Below are positions 17,121 to 26,021 of a stretch of DNA of 64,000 nt, piece after piece. Each line of letters opens with the position of its first letter. The first letter of the stretch is position 1. The stretch lies in the NCBI RefSeq assembly GCF_000315485.1, contig NZ_JH992940.1, positions 538,654-602,653 on the forward strand. The letters run 5' to 3'. Source of the stretch: Bacteroides oleiciplenus YIT 12058 (GTDB lineage: Bacteria > Bacteroidota > Bacteroidia > Bacteroidales > Bacteroidaceae). A program made the position numbers and the translations under genes. The notes beneath the pieces are model-generated. The model saw only the letters and a list, made by a program, of their open reading frames with translations. It made no database searches and was not told where the DNA came from.

Positions 17121-17804
17121 ATGAAACAGACTATTCTCACCGTTTTCTTTGCAATCATAGCATTGGGAGCAACAGCCCAATCCCCTATTTCCTTTCAGGT
17201 AAAAGCCGGAGTCGGCACCTCCAACTTCTATGGAGAAAATGTAGAAAGCGACACACGCATCGCCTACAAAGTAGGTGTCGGCATGAACTATGAACTCAAC
17301 CGCACATGGGTGTTCCAGCCCTCACTGAATTTCGTATCGATAGGTGCCCGTGAAGACATAGAGTACGTAGGCAAGGCGAACATGAATGAACTGTACATCC
17401 AACTGCCTGTGATGATGGCCGCCCGACTCAACCTTGGCAAGAACTACAGTGCCTCATTGAGTGCCGGTCCGTACATCGCTTACGGTGTAGGCGGCAAAAC
17501 GTCGGGCGAAATGCAGGAACAATATGATTATAGCAGTAGTGTCCATCACGGAAGTAAAGGTTATAGATTCCGTTTGGATACTTTCGGCAATCTGATAGAC
17601 GATAAAATGGGAAATAAGCGTTTTGATGCCGGGCTCATGTTCGGTCTTAACATCGAATATCACAGATTCATCTTCGGAGCAGAACTTCAGTTGGGTCTGA
17701 TTAAAGTAAACGACCAGTTGGATAACCTGTTGCAAAACTCCGGTATTGAAACATTCTCTCCCAAGAACCTTGCTTCTTTCTTTACTGTAGGATATAGATT
17801 TTAA
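17121..17804 (+). CDS. PorT-like outer-membrane beta-barrel protein
   Basis: A 227-residue protein with a signal peptide (residues 1-19, ending GATAQ). The remainder is built of alternating beta strands typical of the small outer-membrane barrel family (OmpA/PorT-like): FQVKAGVGTSNFYG, YKVGVGMNYELN, FQPSLNFVSIGAR, and the last strand FFTVGYRF ending in Phe. The ligand or role is unknown. It has its own promoter and converges on the MATE gene, with only 11 bp between the two stop codons and no obvious terminator in the gap. Confidence 0.8.
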   Translation: MKQTILTVFFAIIALGATAQSPISFQVKAGVGTSNFYGENVESDTRIAYKVGVGMNYELNRTWVFQPSLNFVSIGAREDIEYVGKANMNELYIQLPVMMAARLNLGKNYSASLSAGPYIAYGVGGKTSGEMQEQYDYSSSVHHGSKGYRFRLDTFGNLIDDKMGNKRFDAGLMFGLNIEYHRFIFGAELQLGLIKVNDQLDNLLQNSGIETFSPKNLASFFTVGYRF

Positions 17805-17815
17805 TCTCTGGCAGG

Positions 17816-19177
17816 TTATATTTGCTCCGCCTGTTTCCGCTTCATCTCATTCAATACACTCCCCGTCAACGGAATGGCGAGAAGGAAAGTAAGAAGATCT
17901 GCGGTGGCTTGGCACATCTCCACTCCCTGCAATCCCAAATAGTAAGGCAGGATAAAAATCAACGGAATGAAGAACAGTCCCTGACGGGCAGAAGAAAGAA
18001 TGGTAGCCTTGACAGGTTTACGAATAGTCTGCAACATCATATTACTGACCACAATCCAAGCGCCCAGCGGGAAAGTAATGAACTGCCATCTCAAAGCAGC
18101 AGCCCCCACCGCTATCACATCGGGATCTCCCTTACGGAACACGGAAACAATCTCTTCGGCAAACCCCATACCTGCCACTGCACATACCAGTAAGAAAATG
18201 GAGCCTACCTTTACACAAAACCAGAACCCCTGACGAACACGTCCATAAAGTCCCGCCCCATAATTGAAGCCACACACCGGCTGGAAACCTTGTCCGAAAC
18301 CTATCAGGAAAGCATTAATAAACATAGCGATACGGGTCACAATAGACATACCCGCAATGGCTGCATCACCATAAGCCCCGGCAGCTACATTCAGCAAGAT
18401 AGTTGCCACGCTTGCCAGTCCCTGACGGGCAAGCGACGGAGTACCTCCACCGATAATCTCTTTTATAAAAGCCAGTGAAGGAGTGAAATACTTGAAACGG
18501 ATACGGATATTCCCTCCCTTGCTGCCCATGTACAACAGCAAGAAGAAACTACATATTTGACTAATCACTGTGGCCAATGCTGCACCTGATATTCCCATAT
18601 CAAAAACAAATATCAGTATTGGGTCCAGCACCACATTGATGACTGCACCCGAAACAATTCCCACCATCGCATACGCTGCATTTCCCTGAAAACGGATTTG
18701 ATTGTTCATCACGAGAGAAGCAGTCATGAACGGAGCCCCCAGCAAAATAATGCCCAGATACTTCTCCGTATAAGGCAATATGGTAGGCGTAGAGCCTAAT
18801 GCCAACGAAAGCGGAGTAAGAAATATCAGCCCGATTACAGCCAGAGCAATTCCCGTAAACAATGCCCAGAAAAAGCCTGTTGCCGCCATCTTCTCGGCAT
18901 TTTCAGTCTCCTGCGCACCCAGCTTTCGCGAAATATAGTTTCCTGAACCATGTCCGAAGAAGAATCCCACCGCCTGAATGATGGACATGACGGAGAACAC
19001 AATCCCCACAGCCGCCGTGGACTGGGTATTGATTTTCCCCACAAAATAGGTGTCCGCCATGTTATAGAACGACGTAACCAACATACTGATAATCGTAGGC
19101 ACAGCCAACGATACTATCAGACGGGGCACCGGGGCTGTAGTCAGATAGACATAATTATCTTTTGCCGAATGTCTCAT
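17816..19177 (-). CDS. MATE family efflux transporter
   Basis: A 453-residue multidrug and toxin extrusion protein of the NorM/MepA type, with about 12 predicted membrane helices in two halves. Typical stretches are VPTIISMLVTSFYNMADTYFVG near the N-terminus and FGQGFQPVCGFNYGA in the second half. It exchanges a small molecule or drug for Na+ or H+. It overlaps the ATPase gene upstream by 4 bp, so it is the last gene of the metal/corrinoid ABC operon. That coupling is unusual and suggests a linked substrate rather than general drug export. Confidence 0.92.
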   Translation of the reverse strand: MRHSAKDNYVYLTTAPVPRLIVSLAVPTIISMLVTSFYNMADTYFVGKINTQSTAAVGIVFSVMSIIQAVGFFFGHGSGNYISRKLGAQETENAEKMAATGFFWALFTGIALAVIGLIFLTPLSLALGSTPTILPYTEKYLGIILLGAPFMTASLVMNNQIRFQGNAAYAMVGIVSGAVINVVLDPILIFVFDMGISGAALATVISQICSFFLLLYMGSKGGNIRIRFKYFTPSLAFIKEIIGGGTPSLARQGLASVATILLNVAAGAYGDAAIAGMSIVTRIAMFINAFLIGFGQGFQPVCGFNYGAGLYGRVRQGFWFCVKVGSIFLLVCAVAGMGFAEEIVSVFRKGDPDVIAVGAAALRWQFITFPLGAWIVVSNMMLQTIRKPVKATILSSARQGLFFIPLIFILPYYLGLQGVEMCQATADLLTFLLAIPLTGSVLNEMKRKQAEQI

Positions 19178-20187
19178 CGAATTTTTACAATCTCTGCAAG
19201 CAGTTCATCAATGGTTTGCACGGTAATCGCTTCCCCGCTGGCTGGATGAAGCACAAAGGTGCCGTCACCTTTCAAATCTCCTGTCTCTATATAAACGTCC
19301 GACTCGACGTTTCGGTTTGCCAGAATACCATTTCTTTGCAGAGCTTTCCGCACCATGGCATATTTCTGTCCATGCCCGATGAGTCGGACTTGGGAAGTAT
19401 ATTCATTATTCACGCGAAATAAGCCAGTCTCCAAATCAAAAGCAATTCCCTTACGGGCAAAGAAGCAACTGAGACTTCCGTCCAGTGAAAGGTCTTCGGG
19501 GGTACCGATGGTAACTCCGTTCACCTTATCCATCAGCCAGATTTTATCGGCAATCTGCAAGGCAAGTTCCAGGTCGTGGGTAGAAAGGAAAATGGTCTTA
19601 TCTGTCTGACGGCTCAGCAGATGAAGCAATTGCATCATCTCCACCTTGCTCGGAAAGTCGAGAAAAGCGGTCGGTTCATCCAGATAAATGACTGGAGTTT
19701 CCTGCGCAAGGGCTTTAGCAATCATCACTTTCTGCCGCTCGCCATCGCTCAGCGTATGCACCATGCGGTGGGCCAGATGAGATATTCCGACTAACTCGAT
19801 GGCATGGTCCACCACCGCTTTATCTTCTTTGGAAAGTGTTCCCCAAAAGCCGGTATACGGGCTACGCCCCAGACCGATAAGCTCTACTGCAGACATATTG
19901 CGGATGTCGCACTTTTCGGTCAGGACCACACTGATTACTTTTGAGAGTTGTTTGTCCGTATAAGAGCTGATATCCTTTCCCTCAATACGTATTTCGCCGG
20001 ACAGCCTCGGCTGAAAAGCGGAAAGAGTGCGCAGTAGTGTGGATTTCCCTACGCCGTTCGCACCCAGCAGGCAAGTCAATTCTCCACTGTTGATACCGGC
20101 ACAAATATCACTTGCTACGACTTTCACATCCCCTTTGCCGGGATAGCCGATGCACAAATTCTTAATATGTATAGTTTCCTGTTTCAA
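19174..20187 (-). CDS. FecE/BtuD-like ABC transporter ATPase with C-terminal extension
   Basis: A 337-residue ABC ATPase of the siderophore/haem/B12 importer class. Walker A is GANGVGKST (about 39-47), the signature is LSDGERQKV, Walker B is VIYLDEPTAFLDF, and the switch histidine is in STHDLE. Family members are usually about 255-260 residues; here about 85 extra C-terminal residues follow the core, containing RLIGHGQKYAMVRKAL and ending ELLAEIVKIR. They form an additional small domain of unknown role. The gene lies 18 bp after the permease and overlaps the MATE gene by 4 bp. Ligand is likely a corrinoid, haem or chelated iron. Confidence 0.9.
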   Translation of the reverse strand: MKQETIHIKNLCIGYPGKGDVKVVASDICAGINSGELTCLLGANGVGKSTLLRTLSAFQPRLSGEIRIEGKDISSYTDKQLSKVISVVLTEKCDIRNMSAVELIGLGRSPYTGFWGTLSKEDKAVVDHAIELVGISHLAHRMVHTLSDGERQKVMIAKALAQETPVIYLDEPTAFLDFPSKVEMMQLLHLLSRQTDKTIFLSTHDLELALQIADKIWLMDKVNGVTIGTPEDLSLDGSLSCFFARKGIAFDLETGLFRVNNEYTSQVRLIGHGQKYAMVRKALQRNGILANRNVESDVYIETGDLKGDGTFVLHPASGEAITVQTIDELLAEIVKIR

Positions 20188-20205
20188 AACTTCTCTATTT
20201 TCAAA

Positions 20206-21243
20206 TTACTCTTCCAGTTCCCCTTTTCGCTTTCTGAAAAGTACGGATGCCACCACCGGAGCACCCACCAGTGCCGTCACCGAATTCACGGGCAAAGCTC
20301 CCTCGAATCCAGGCATACGGGCGATAAGGTTACAAACCAATGCCAGCGAAGCACCCACCAGCAATGTGGAAGGCATCAATATCCGATGGTCGGATGTATG
20401 AAAAATGGCCCGGCAAAGATGGGGTACTGCCAATCCGACAAACATAATCGGCCCGCAATATGCCGTCACAATCGCCACCAACACGCCGGAACAGGAAATC
20501 ACCAGCAGGCGCGCCCGTTTGATATTCAGTCCCAGGTTTCGTGCATATCCATCACCCAGCAGCAACAGATTCATTGTCTTTATCAACAGGAACGAAAGCG
20601 GCAACAGCACTGCCATGATGCAGACAAATAATATCATCTGGTCACCTGATACACGGGCAAAGCTACCCAATCCCCAGATAACATACGCACGGATGTCCTC
20701 TTCCACACTGAAATATTTCAATACACCGATAATGGCACTTGCCACATAACCTATCATCACACCGATAATCAGCAACGTCACATTTCCCTTCACTTTTTGC
20801 GAGACATACACAATAAGCGCCATCACCGACAGCGCTCCGATTATAGCCGCAATAGATAATGCCACCTCGCCCATATATCCAAGTTTGCTCAATGCCACAC
20901 CACCCATCGCACCGGATAACAATACCACACAAGCCACACCCAGACTGGCACCCGAACTGATACCCAATACCGACGGCCCCGCCAATGGATTACGGAACAC
21001 CGTTTGCATCTGCAACCCGCTGACGGACAATCCCGCTCCCGCCACCAATGCAGTCAAAGCCTGTGGTACACGGGATTTCCAGATAATATTCTGCCAGATA
21101 ATGGACTCGTCCGTACTCCCCCAGAGAATGTTCCAGACGGAACGTAACGGGATATGAACCGACCCTAACAACAAGTTCAATAGAAAGAACAGAAAGATAG
21201 ATACCAATATTACCAGCATCAAGAGCAGTGTCGGTCTTTTCAT
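20206..21243 (-). CDS. FecCD-type ABC transporter permease
   Basis: A 345-residue inner-membrane permease with about 10 helices and the family signatures GLQMQTVFRNPLAGPSVLGIS and GPIMFVGLAVPHLCR. It is the BtuC/FecD type, working as a homodimer with the ATPase downstream and the lipoprotein upstream. It overlaps the lipoprotein gene by 4 bp. Confidence 0.93.
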   Translation of the reverse strand: MKRPTLLLMLVILVSIFLFFLLNLLLGSVHIPLRSVWNILWGSTDESIIWQNIIWKSRVPQALTALVAGAGLSVSGLQMQTVFRNPLAGPSVLGISSGASLGVACVVLLSGAMGGVALSKLGYMGEVALSIAAIIGALSVMALIVYVSQKVKGNVTLLIIGVMIGYVASAIIGVLKYFSVEEDIRAYVIWGLGSFARVSGDQMILFVCIMAVLLPLSFLLIKTMNLLLLGDGYARNLGLNIKRARLLVISCSGVLVAIVTAYCGPIMFVGLAVPHLCRAIFHTSDHRILMPSTLLVGASLALVCNLIARMPGFEGALPVNSVTALVGAPVVASVLFRKRKGELEE

Positions 21244-22394
21244 TGCAAACGTGCGTAGTATTTAGGTTGGTAATCGGGCAATAAATCAGGATGAAAAGCG
21301 TGAATCAAATCTTCCAGTACTACTTCCGGCTCCATCGGCATACTTTCGTAGAAAGGTTGTTCGCGCATATTGCAATAAATGACCCCCTTGTCACGAAATG
21401 CACGGAAATCAGCATAACGCGGATCAAGGGATTTCAAGGCGTCATAAGAGAAAGTACCGTCGTAACTGTTCACGATGCGCCAATAATCGGCACTTTCCGC
21501 CTGGCTATATACAGTTTCGAAATCCAGTGTAACACCACCGGAACGGGGATCGTCCTTCAAAAAGTAGTCAGCTCCCGCATCACGGAACAACTGCGCCAAG
21601 AAGCTCTTCCCTCCCACTGCGTACCAATTGCCGCCACGTATCTCACCACTGAACACTACTGGTCGTTTTTCCACATCGGCAGCCAATTGTTTCAGGTCAT
21701 TGTAATGCTTCTCGATAGCTGCGAACTTCTCATTCGCCTCTTTTTCCTGTCCAATGAACAATCCGACAAACTTTATCCACTCAGCTTGCCCCAGCGGAGT
21801 CATTTCCTTATATCCTAAATGAGGAACCAATGGAATGCCGATTTCACGCATCGTATCATATCCCCCACGCTTAAAAGGAGAAATAAAAATAACATCAGGA
21901 TTGACACTCATGATTACTTCATTATCGAAATTTCCTTCAATACCGATTTTTGCAGTTTTACCGGACTTTAAACGCTCATTCATTTCTTTATTGAAAAGAT
22001 GACGGGTACTGGTTATACCGACCACCTTATCACAAGCCTCCAGTTTGATGAAGTTAGATAATTGCAGCGAAGTCATACAAATGGCACTACGCACAGGTGT
22101 TTCAATCACTGTATAATCAGAAGGAATGTCCTCAACTTTCATTCCCCGGGGTACCAAGGCATAATGGAAAGTGTTACTGTTTTCGTTTTGCGGGTCACGA
22201 AGGTTCACCAGACGAACATGGTTAGGAAGATATTTCACTTCAAACCCTTCCGCATAAACCGGATATATTGAATCCGTAGTTGAAGCAGAAGCTACAGTAG
22301 CCTGTATATCAGCAGAGTTTTGTTTATTTTTCGGGCCGCAAGCCACACATAAGATACTAAGAAAAGCGGCAGTTATCGCAGTAGTTCGTTTCAT
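21240..22394 (-). CDS. BtuF/FecB-like substrate-binding lipoprotein
   Basis: A 384-residue periplasmic binding protein. The signal peptide ends in a lipobox (LCVAC, Cys19), so it is membrane-tethered. The binding-protein fold is recognisable from IVGITSTRHLF, NPDVIFISPFKRGG and GKSFLAQLFRDAGADY. It delivers a ligand to the FecCD permease. Proximity to corrin and CobN-like genes suggests a corrinoid, haem or Fe-chelate, but the sequence alone does not decide. It is first in a four-gene reverse operon. No consensus B12 riboswitch is present in its 116-bp upstream gap. Confidence 0.88.
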   Translation of the reverse strand: MKRTTAITAAFLSILCVACGPKNKQNSADIQATVASASTTDSIYPVYAEGFEVKYLPNHVRLVNLRDPQNENSNTFHYALVPRGMKVEDIPSDYTVIETPVRSAICMTSLQLSNFIKLEACDKVVGITSTRHLFNKEMNERLKSGKTAKIGIEGNFDNEVIMSVNPDVIFISPFKRGGYDTMREIGIPLVPHLGYKEMTPLGQAEWIKFVGLFIGQEKEANEKFAAIEKHYNDLKQLAADVEKRPVVFSGEIRGGNWYAVGGKSFLAQLFRDAGADYFLKDDPRSGGVTLDFETVYSQAESADYWRIVNSYDGTFSYDALKSLDPRYADFRAFRDKGVIYCNMREQPFYESMPMEPEVVLEDLIHAFHPDLLPDYQPKYYARLQ

Positions 22395-22404
22395 GACTAT
22401 AAAG

Positions 22405-22494
22405 GTGTATAGAATTCGGGCACAATATTCGTCATTTTTAGGGAGATACGCAAATACCCGTCCAATAATTTAACCGAATTTGTGCCCGAACACC
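22405..22494. repeat. Widely spaced inverted repeat upstream of the btuF-like gene
   Basis: TTCGGGCACAA (22415-22425) is matched by TTGTGCCCGAA (22480-22490) on the other side of a 54-bp spacer; GGTGT at 22405 and ACACC at 22490 extend the symmetry. It fills the gap between the flavin reductase stop and the lipoprotein start. It may be a pair of operator sites or a long hairpin. Confidence 0.55.
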
Positions 22495-22510
22495 TATTAT
22501 ATAAGCATGT

Positions 22511-23866
22511 CTAAAAATTCATCAGGTCATTCAGCGCTTCGCTCATGCTGGGATGTGTAAAGATGTAATCCCGCAGGAAGGTGTATTCCTGTCCTGTCTT
22601 CATCACAATTGATACGATGTTGATTATTTCACTCGTTTCCGGACCAAACAGGGTGCAACCCAATATCTTATTGGTATGGGCATCTGCCACCACTTTGAAT
22701 AATCCATCCGTCTCCCCTAAGGTACGTGCACGCGGAATAGCACCGACGGGCAGAGTATTAACTTTTATATCCAATCCTTTCTTGCGTGCTTCCGTTTCGC
22801 TCAGTCCGACACGTGACAAAGGAGGGTCGATAAATACTGAATAGCTGACAGGCTCGCGGTCATCCGTGCGGCGTTCTCCTGCACCGAACAAATCCTCACG
22901 GATAATGCGGTAATCGTCCAGAGAAATATAAGTGAACTGTAACCCACCTTTCACATCTCCGATAGCACGGATATGGGGATTGGTAGTTCGCAACCATTTA
23001 TCCACGATAATCGCTCCACGTTCATCCACTTTCACGCCTGCCGCATCCAGATTTAAGTCCGAAGTATTCGGACGACGCCCTGTTGCCAACAAGATGGCAT
23101 CTCCCTCCAGATGATGAATTTCATTCGTCACAACATCCTGATAAATCACAGTTGAACTATCTACTGACTGTACTCGTGCATTCAGATGAAAAACAATGCC
23201 TTTCTTCTCCAATACCGACTTTACGCTGTCTGCAATGTCCCTGTCTTCACGGCCTATCAGTTCAGGATACCCTTCAAGTACTGTCACCTTCGAGCCAAAA
23301 GAGGCATACATTGAAGCAAATTCCAGTCCGATATAACCTCCGCCCACAATCACCAATCGTTCAGGAAGTTCTTCCAGTTCCATGATAGAAGTACTGGTGT
23401 ATACACGAGGATTATCTTTTATTCCTTCGATGGGAGGTATAATGGTTTCCGCACCGGTATTTATGAATATCTGCGGGGCTTGTAATTCTATCACTTCCTC
23501 TGCAGTCCGCACTTCTACCACATCGGGGCCGGTAAATGCACCTACACCTGTATAAACCGTTACATTAGGATTGTCGGCCAGGTTATGATAGTTCTTGTTC
23601 CGCAGAAAAGAAGTCACCTCTTCCTTGCAGCCGATGGCCTGACGGTAATATTCTCTCTTTACTTTCCACGTAGCCTTAGCCGGGGTTTCTTTAGCCAGAT
23701 GTACCAGCGTTTTTGTAGGAATACAACCAATGTTAATACAAGTACCTCCGTACATACGATTTGAACGTTCCACTACTGCAACCGTCTTTTGGCGTTTTGC
23801 AAATTCGGCAGCCAGGGTTTTTCCTCCCTTCCCGAAGCCGATAATGATAGCATCATACTTTTTCAT
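22511..23866 (-). CDS. FAD-dependent pyridine nucleotide-disulfide reductase, RclA-like
   Basis: A 451-residue class I flavin disulfide reductase. It has an FAD-binding N-terminus, the redox-active pair Cys43 and Cys48 in GGTCINIGCIPTK, a second nucleotide-binding site (VIVGGGYIGLEFAS near 174) and a dimerisation domain with FTHPSMSEAL near the C-terminus. Lipoamide dehydrogenase, mercuric reductase and RclA share this frame. The neighbours, a DUF417 protein and an AraC regulator, match the reactive-chlorine resistance set rclA/rclC/rclR of enterobacteria, so RclA-like is the best call. It starts 4 bp after the DUF417 gene ends. Confidence 0.88.
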   Translation of the reverse strand: MKKYDAIIIGFGKGGKTLAAEFAKRQKTVAVVERSNRMYGGTCINIGCIPTKTLVHLAKETPAKATWKVKREYYRQAIGCKEEVTSFLRNKNYHNLADNPNVTVYTGVGAFTGPDVVEVRTAEEVIELQAPQIFINTGAETIIPPIEGIKDNPRVYTSTSIMELEELPERLVIVGGGYIGLEFASMYASFGSKVTVLEGYPELIGREDRDIADSVKSVLEKKGIVFHLNARVQSVDSSTVIYQDVVTNEIHHLEGDAILLATGRRPNTSDLNLDAAGVKVDERGAIIVDKWLRTTNPHIRAIGDVKGGLQFTYISLDDYRIIREDLFGAGERRTDDREPVSYSVFIDPPLSRVGLSETEARKKGLDIKVNTLPVGAIPRARTLGETDGLFKVVADAHTNKILGCTLFGPETSEIINIVSIVMKTGQEYTFLRDYIFTHPSMSEALNDLMNF

Positions 23867-23870
23867 ATCT

Positions 23871-24461
23871 CTATTTCTTTAATTGTTTCAGCACCCGCTG
23901 GGCACTGTCTGCTAATACAACAATTGCACCGGCCAAAATGGCTGTATCTTTTATAACTAATCTTCCGGCACCGGTCAATAATGGGAAGCCAGACTCGCCA
24001 CTGCCCAGATTGGGTACCCATACTTCGGGCGTAGTGACAAGGAAAGACAGCGTACCAATAGTCATAATAATTGCAAGCCCCGCTCCTACAAAACCTACTT
24101 TCGGCCAAAAGATGCCCAGAAAAGTAAGAACGCCAATGGTCATGATAAGAATGCCCAGCCCATGAGAAAAGCCATACGTATTGTTTTCATTGTGCCACTC
24201 ATGTTTCACGGCATCAAATTCACCTTCTTTCAGTTTGTATTCCTTATATTCGGGAGCACTATGCGTATAAAAGAAGCTCATAAAAGGACTGTTTGCCACA
24301 AAAGGCACGATACCTTCGGCTTCATAATTCCAGAACTTCAATCCGCCTATCCAAACGAAAATAACCAGAATTGCCACACGGATAAGGTTAATACCTAACT
24401 TCTGAGTTGACGCAGCCAAAGTAAGAGCCGTCACGAACATTGATTGTAATTTTGTTTTCAT
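23871..24461 (-). CDS. DUF417 (YkgB/RclC-like) inner-membrane protein
   Basis: A 196-residue protein with four predicted membrane helices (about 22-45, 95-120, 125-145, 165-185). DUF417 features are LVIFVWIGGLKFWNYEAEGIVP, PFMSFFY, and the C-terminal GAGRLVIKDTAILAGAI. Enterobacterial RclC belongs to this family and is needed for HOCl resistance, though its activity is unclear. Here a hydrophilic insert (about 70-90, EYKEYKLKEGEF) sits between helices one and two. It is cotranscribed with the flavin reductase downstream. Confidence 0.85.
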   Translation of the reverse strand: MKTKLQSMFVTALTLAASTQKLGINLIRVAILVIFVWIGGLKFWNYEAEGIVPFVANSPFMSFFYTHSAPEYKEYKLKEGEFDAVKHEWHNENNTYGFSHGLGILIMTIGVLTFLGIFWPKVGFVGAGLAIIMTIGTLSFLVTTPEVWVPNLGSGESGFPLLTGAGRLVIKDTAILAGAIVVLADSAQRVLKQLKK

Positions 24462-24547
24462 ACGATTATTGCATTAATTAATTGTTTTGTTTTTCTGATG
24501 CAAAAATCGGGGTTTATGATGGAACGTGAAATGGCAATTCTGCCGTA

Positions 24548-25399
24548 TCAGTTGGCAATACTTCCCGTTGTATTCGATTTGCGGAAATCCGACACACTTT
24601 CGCCCGTCATTTTCTTAAAAAAACGGCTGAACGTGGACAAGTCTTCGAAACCCAGGAGTTCGCTGATTTCCTTAGCACTTTTAGGAGTATAAAGTAATAA
24701 GCGTTTGGCTTCTGCCTCTACTCGTTCGTGAATGATGCGCAACGGAGAAGGGACTCCACAGGAAAAAAACAGATTGGAAAGAGTTTTGGGAGAGCGGAAT
24801 AAAAGATCGGCATAATCCCGCACTTGTTTCTTTTCGCGGAAGTTCTGGTCAACCAATATATAGAAACGGCGGACGATATCAAAAGCTTTTTCCTGTTCCG
24901 GAGTAACGCCGCACTTTTCACGGGCAATACGGGTGCAGGTGATAATGAAACGTTTAAGGATAATGCGCAGCATTTCTTCTTGCAGGTTATCGCGAACAGT
25001 AGATTCCTGACGGAAGATGCGGACAATATCATTCAGATTGGTCGACTGCTCCGGAGAGAGCTTTAATCGCATCACCTGGGAAGAACCGTGAAAAAGGAAG
25101 CCATTGCACGATACTTCGTCGTCATGGCCGAAGATGCAATAAAAATTGCTATTAAACAGGAAAGTAAGGTATTCACCTTCTACCTCTTTTATTTCGATAT
25201 GATGCAGGGGTGTAAGACAGGCAATTTCGTCTTGTTCCAGCCGCATCGGGATATGGTCTATCTCAACAGTCAGGATGCCGCTGCGCACCCATATAAATTT
25301 GTATAAGGTAGTGTCTTGCTGTAGTGCTTTATTTTCGTGAAAGCAAGAAGTCATTGCCAGATTCCCGTTCAGGGGGGTATTTAATTGATAATCCATCAT
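24548..25399 (-). CDS. AraC family transcriptional regulator, RclR-like by context
   Basis: A 283-residue regulator with an N-terminal cupin-like sensor (about 1-170) and a C-terminal double HTH (about 185-275: DYADLLFRSPKTLSNLFF, then SAKEISELLGFEDLSTFSRFFKKMTG). The ATG at 25399 (or 25396) is chosen because a promoter -7 element lies at 25439-25446; the longer frame from 25501 would start upstream of it. RclR senses HOCl through cysteines. Here cysteines occur in the sensor (TSCFHEN, IACLTP, YCIFGHDDEVSC), but whether they are the equivalents cannot be seen. The reductase and DUF417 genes lie directly downstream. Confidence 0.85.
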   Translation of the reverse strand: MMDYQLNTPLNGNLAMTSCFHENKALQQDTTLYKFIWVRSGILTVEIDHIPMRLEQDEIACLTPLHHIEIKEVEGEYLTFLFNSNFYCIFGHDDEVSCNGFLFHGSSQVMRLKLSPEQSTNLNDIVRIFRQESTVRDNLQEEMLRIILKRFIITCTRIAREKCGVTPEQEKAFDIVRRFYILVDQNFREKKQVRDYADLLFRSPKTLSNLFFSCGVPSPLRIIHERVEAEAKRLLLYTPKSAKEISELLGFEDLSTFSRFFKKMTGESVSDFRKSNTTGSIAN

Positions 25400-25438
25400 A
25401 TAATTAAGAGTTAGTGTTCTTTGTCGCACATTGAGATA

Positions 25439-25446
25439 CAAAAATA
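25439..25446 (-). promoter_or_regulatory. Bacteroides-type promoter for the AraC regulator
   Basis: On the minus strand the sequence reads TATTTTTG, 39 bp before the ATG at 25399. It fixes the start of the regulator. Confidence 0.65.
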
Positions 25447-25511
25447 CATTATTCCGGGGGTGGATGCAAGAAAAACAATCATTATTACAATTATATTTCA
25501 AAATACTTTTG

Positions 25512-25519
25512 TATTTTTG
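25512..25519 (+). promoter_or_regulatory. Bacteroides-type promoter for the small lipoprotein
   Basis: TATTTTTG on the plus strand lies 59 bp before the ATG at 25579. It is divergent from the AraC promoter, with about 65 bp between the two -7 elements. Confidence 0.65.
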
Positions 25520-25578
25520 CGGCGTTACTTACTGAGAATGAATAAGTAACAATTAATAATCATTTAAATAATAAAAAC

Positions 25579-25938
25579 ATGAAAAAACTTACATTTATCC
25601 TCGTAGCCCTCATGGCTACAGTATTTTCTGCGTGCAGTAGCGATGACGACAACGATTCAAACTCTTTAGACGGAACTACCTGGGTTGCTGATGATGAAGA
25701 CGAAATACGCACATTAAAATTCCAGAAAACAACAGTCACCTTGATTTATCAATATGATGCTAATGGAGATGGAGTTATAAATGCAGCAGATGGTCAAGAA
25801 GAATCCACTGGAACTTACTCCGTAGACGGTGATAAAATAACTATCAAAGAAGGAAAAGTCACATCTCAGGGCACAATCTCTGGAAACAAGATGGTTCTCA
25901 GTGCTGATGGTGATTCTGTAACTTACTATAAGAAATAG
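25579..25938 (+). CDS. Small lipocalin-like lipoprotein
   Basis: A 119-residue protein with a lipoprotein signal peptide (lipobox FSAC, Cys19) followed by an acidic linker (SSDDDNDSN) and a small beta-rich domain starting DGTTWVADDEDE. The pattern (GTW near the start, repeated strands, TISGNKMVLSADGDSVTYYKK at the end) is that of Bacteroidota lipocalin-like lipoproteins. A D-rich loop, DANGDGVINAADG, resembles an EF-hand/dockerin calcium loop. Function is unknown. It is transcribed on its own, away from the AraC gene. Confidence 0.75.
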   Translation: MKKLTFILVALMATVFSACSSDDDNDSNSLDGTTWVADDEDEIRTLKFQKTTVTLIYQYDANGDGVINAADGQEESTGTYSVDGDKITIKEGKVTSQGTISGNKMVLSADGDSVTYYKK

Positions 25939-26021
25939 ATTCAATCAATAGCAAATCTCTACTTTAGTCACTGAATACCGTTTGTTACGTAGAGCTATAG
26001 AAGTCCCCAACATTTTTGCCT

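Noticed and set aside
22395..22510. Cobalamin riboswitch upstream of the btuF-like operon
   Set aside because: The gap is only 116 bp and no B12-box-like conserved core was found.
25400..25501. Cysteine-rich N-terminus for the AraC regulator, tempting as an HOCl sensor
   Set aside because: It lies across a good promoter -7 element (25439-25446), so it is most likely not translated.
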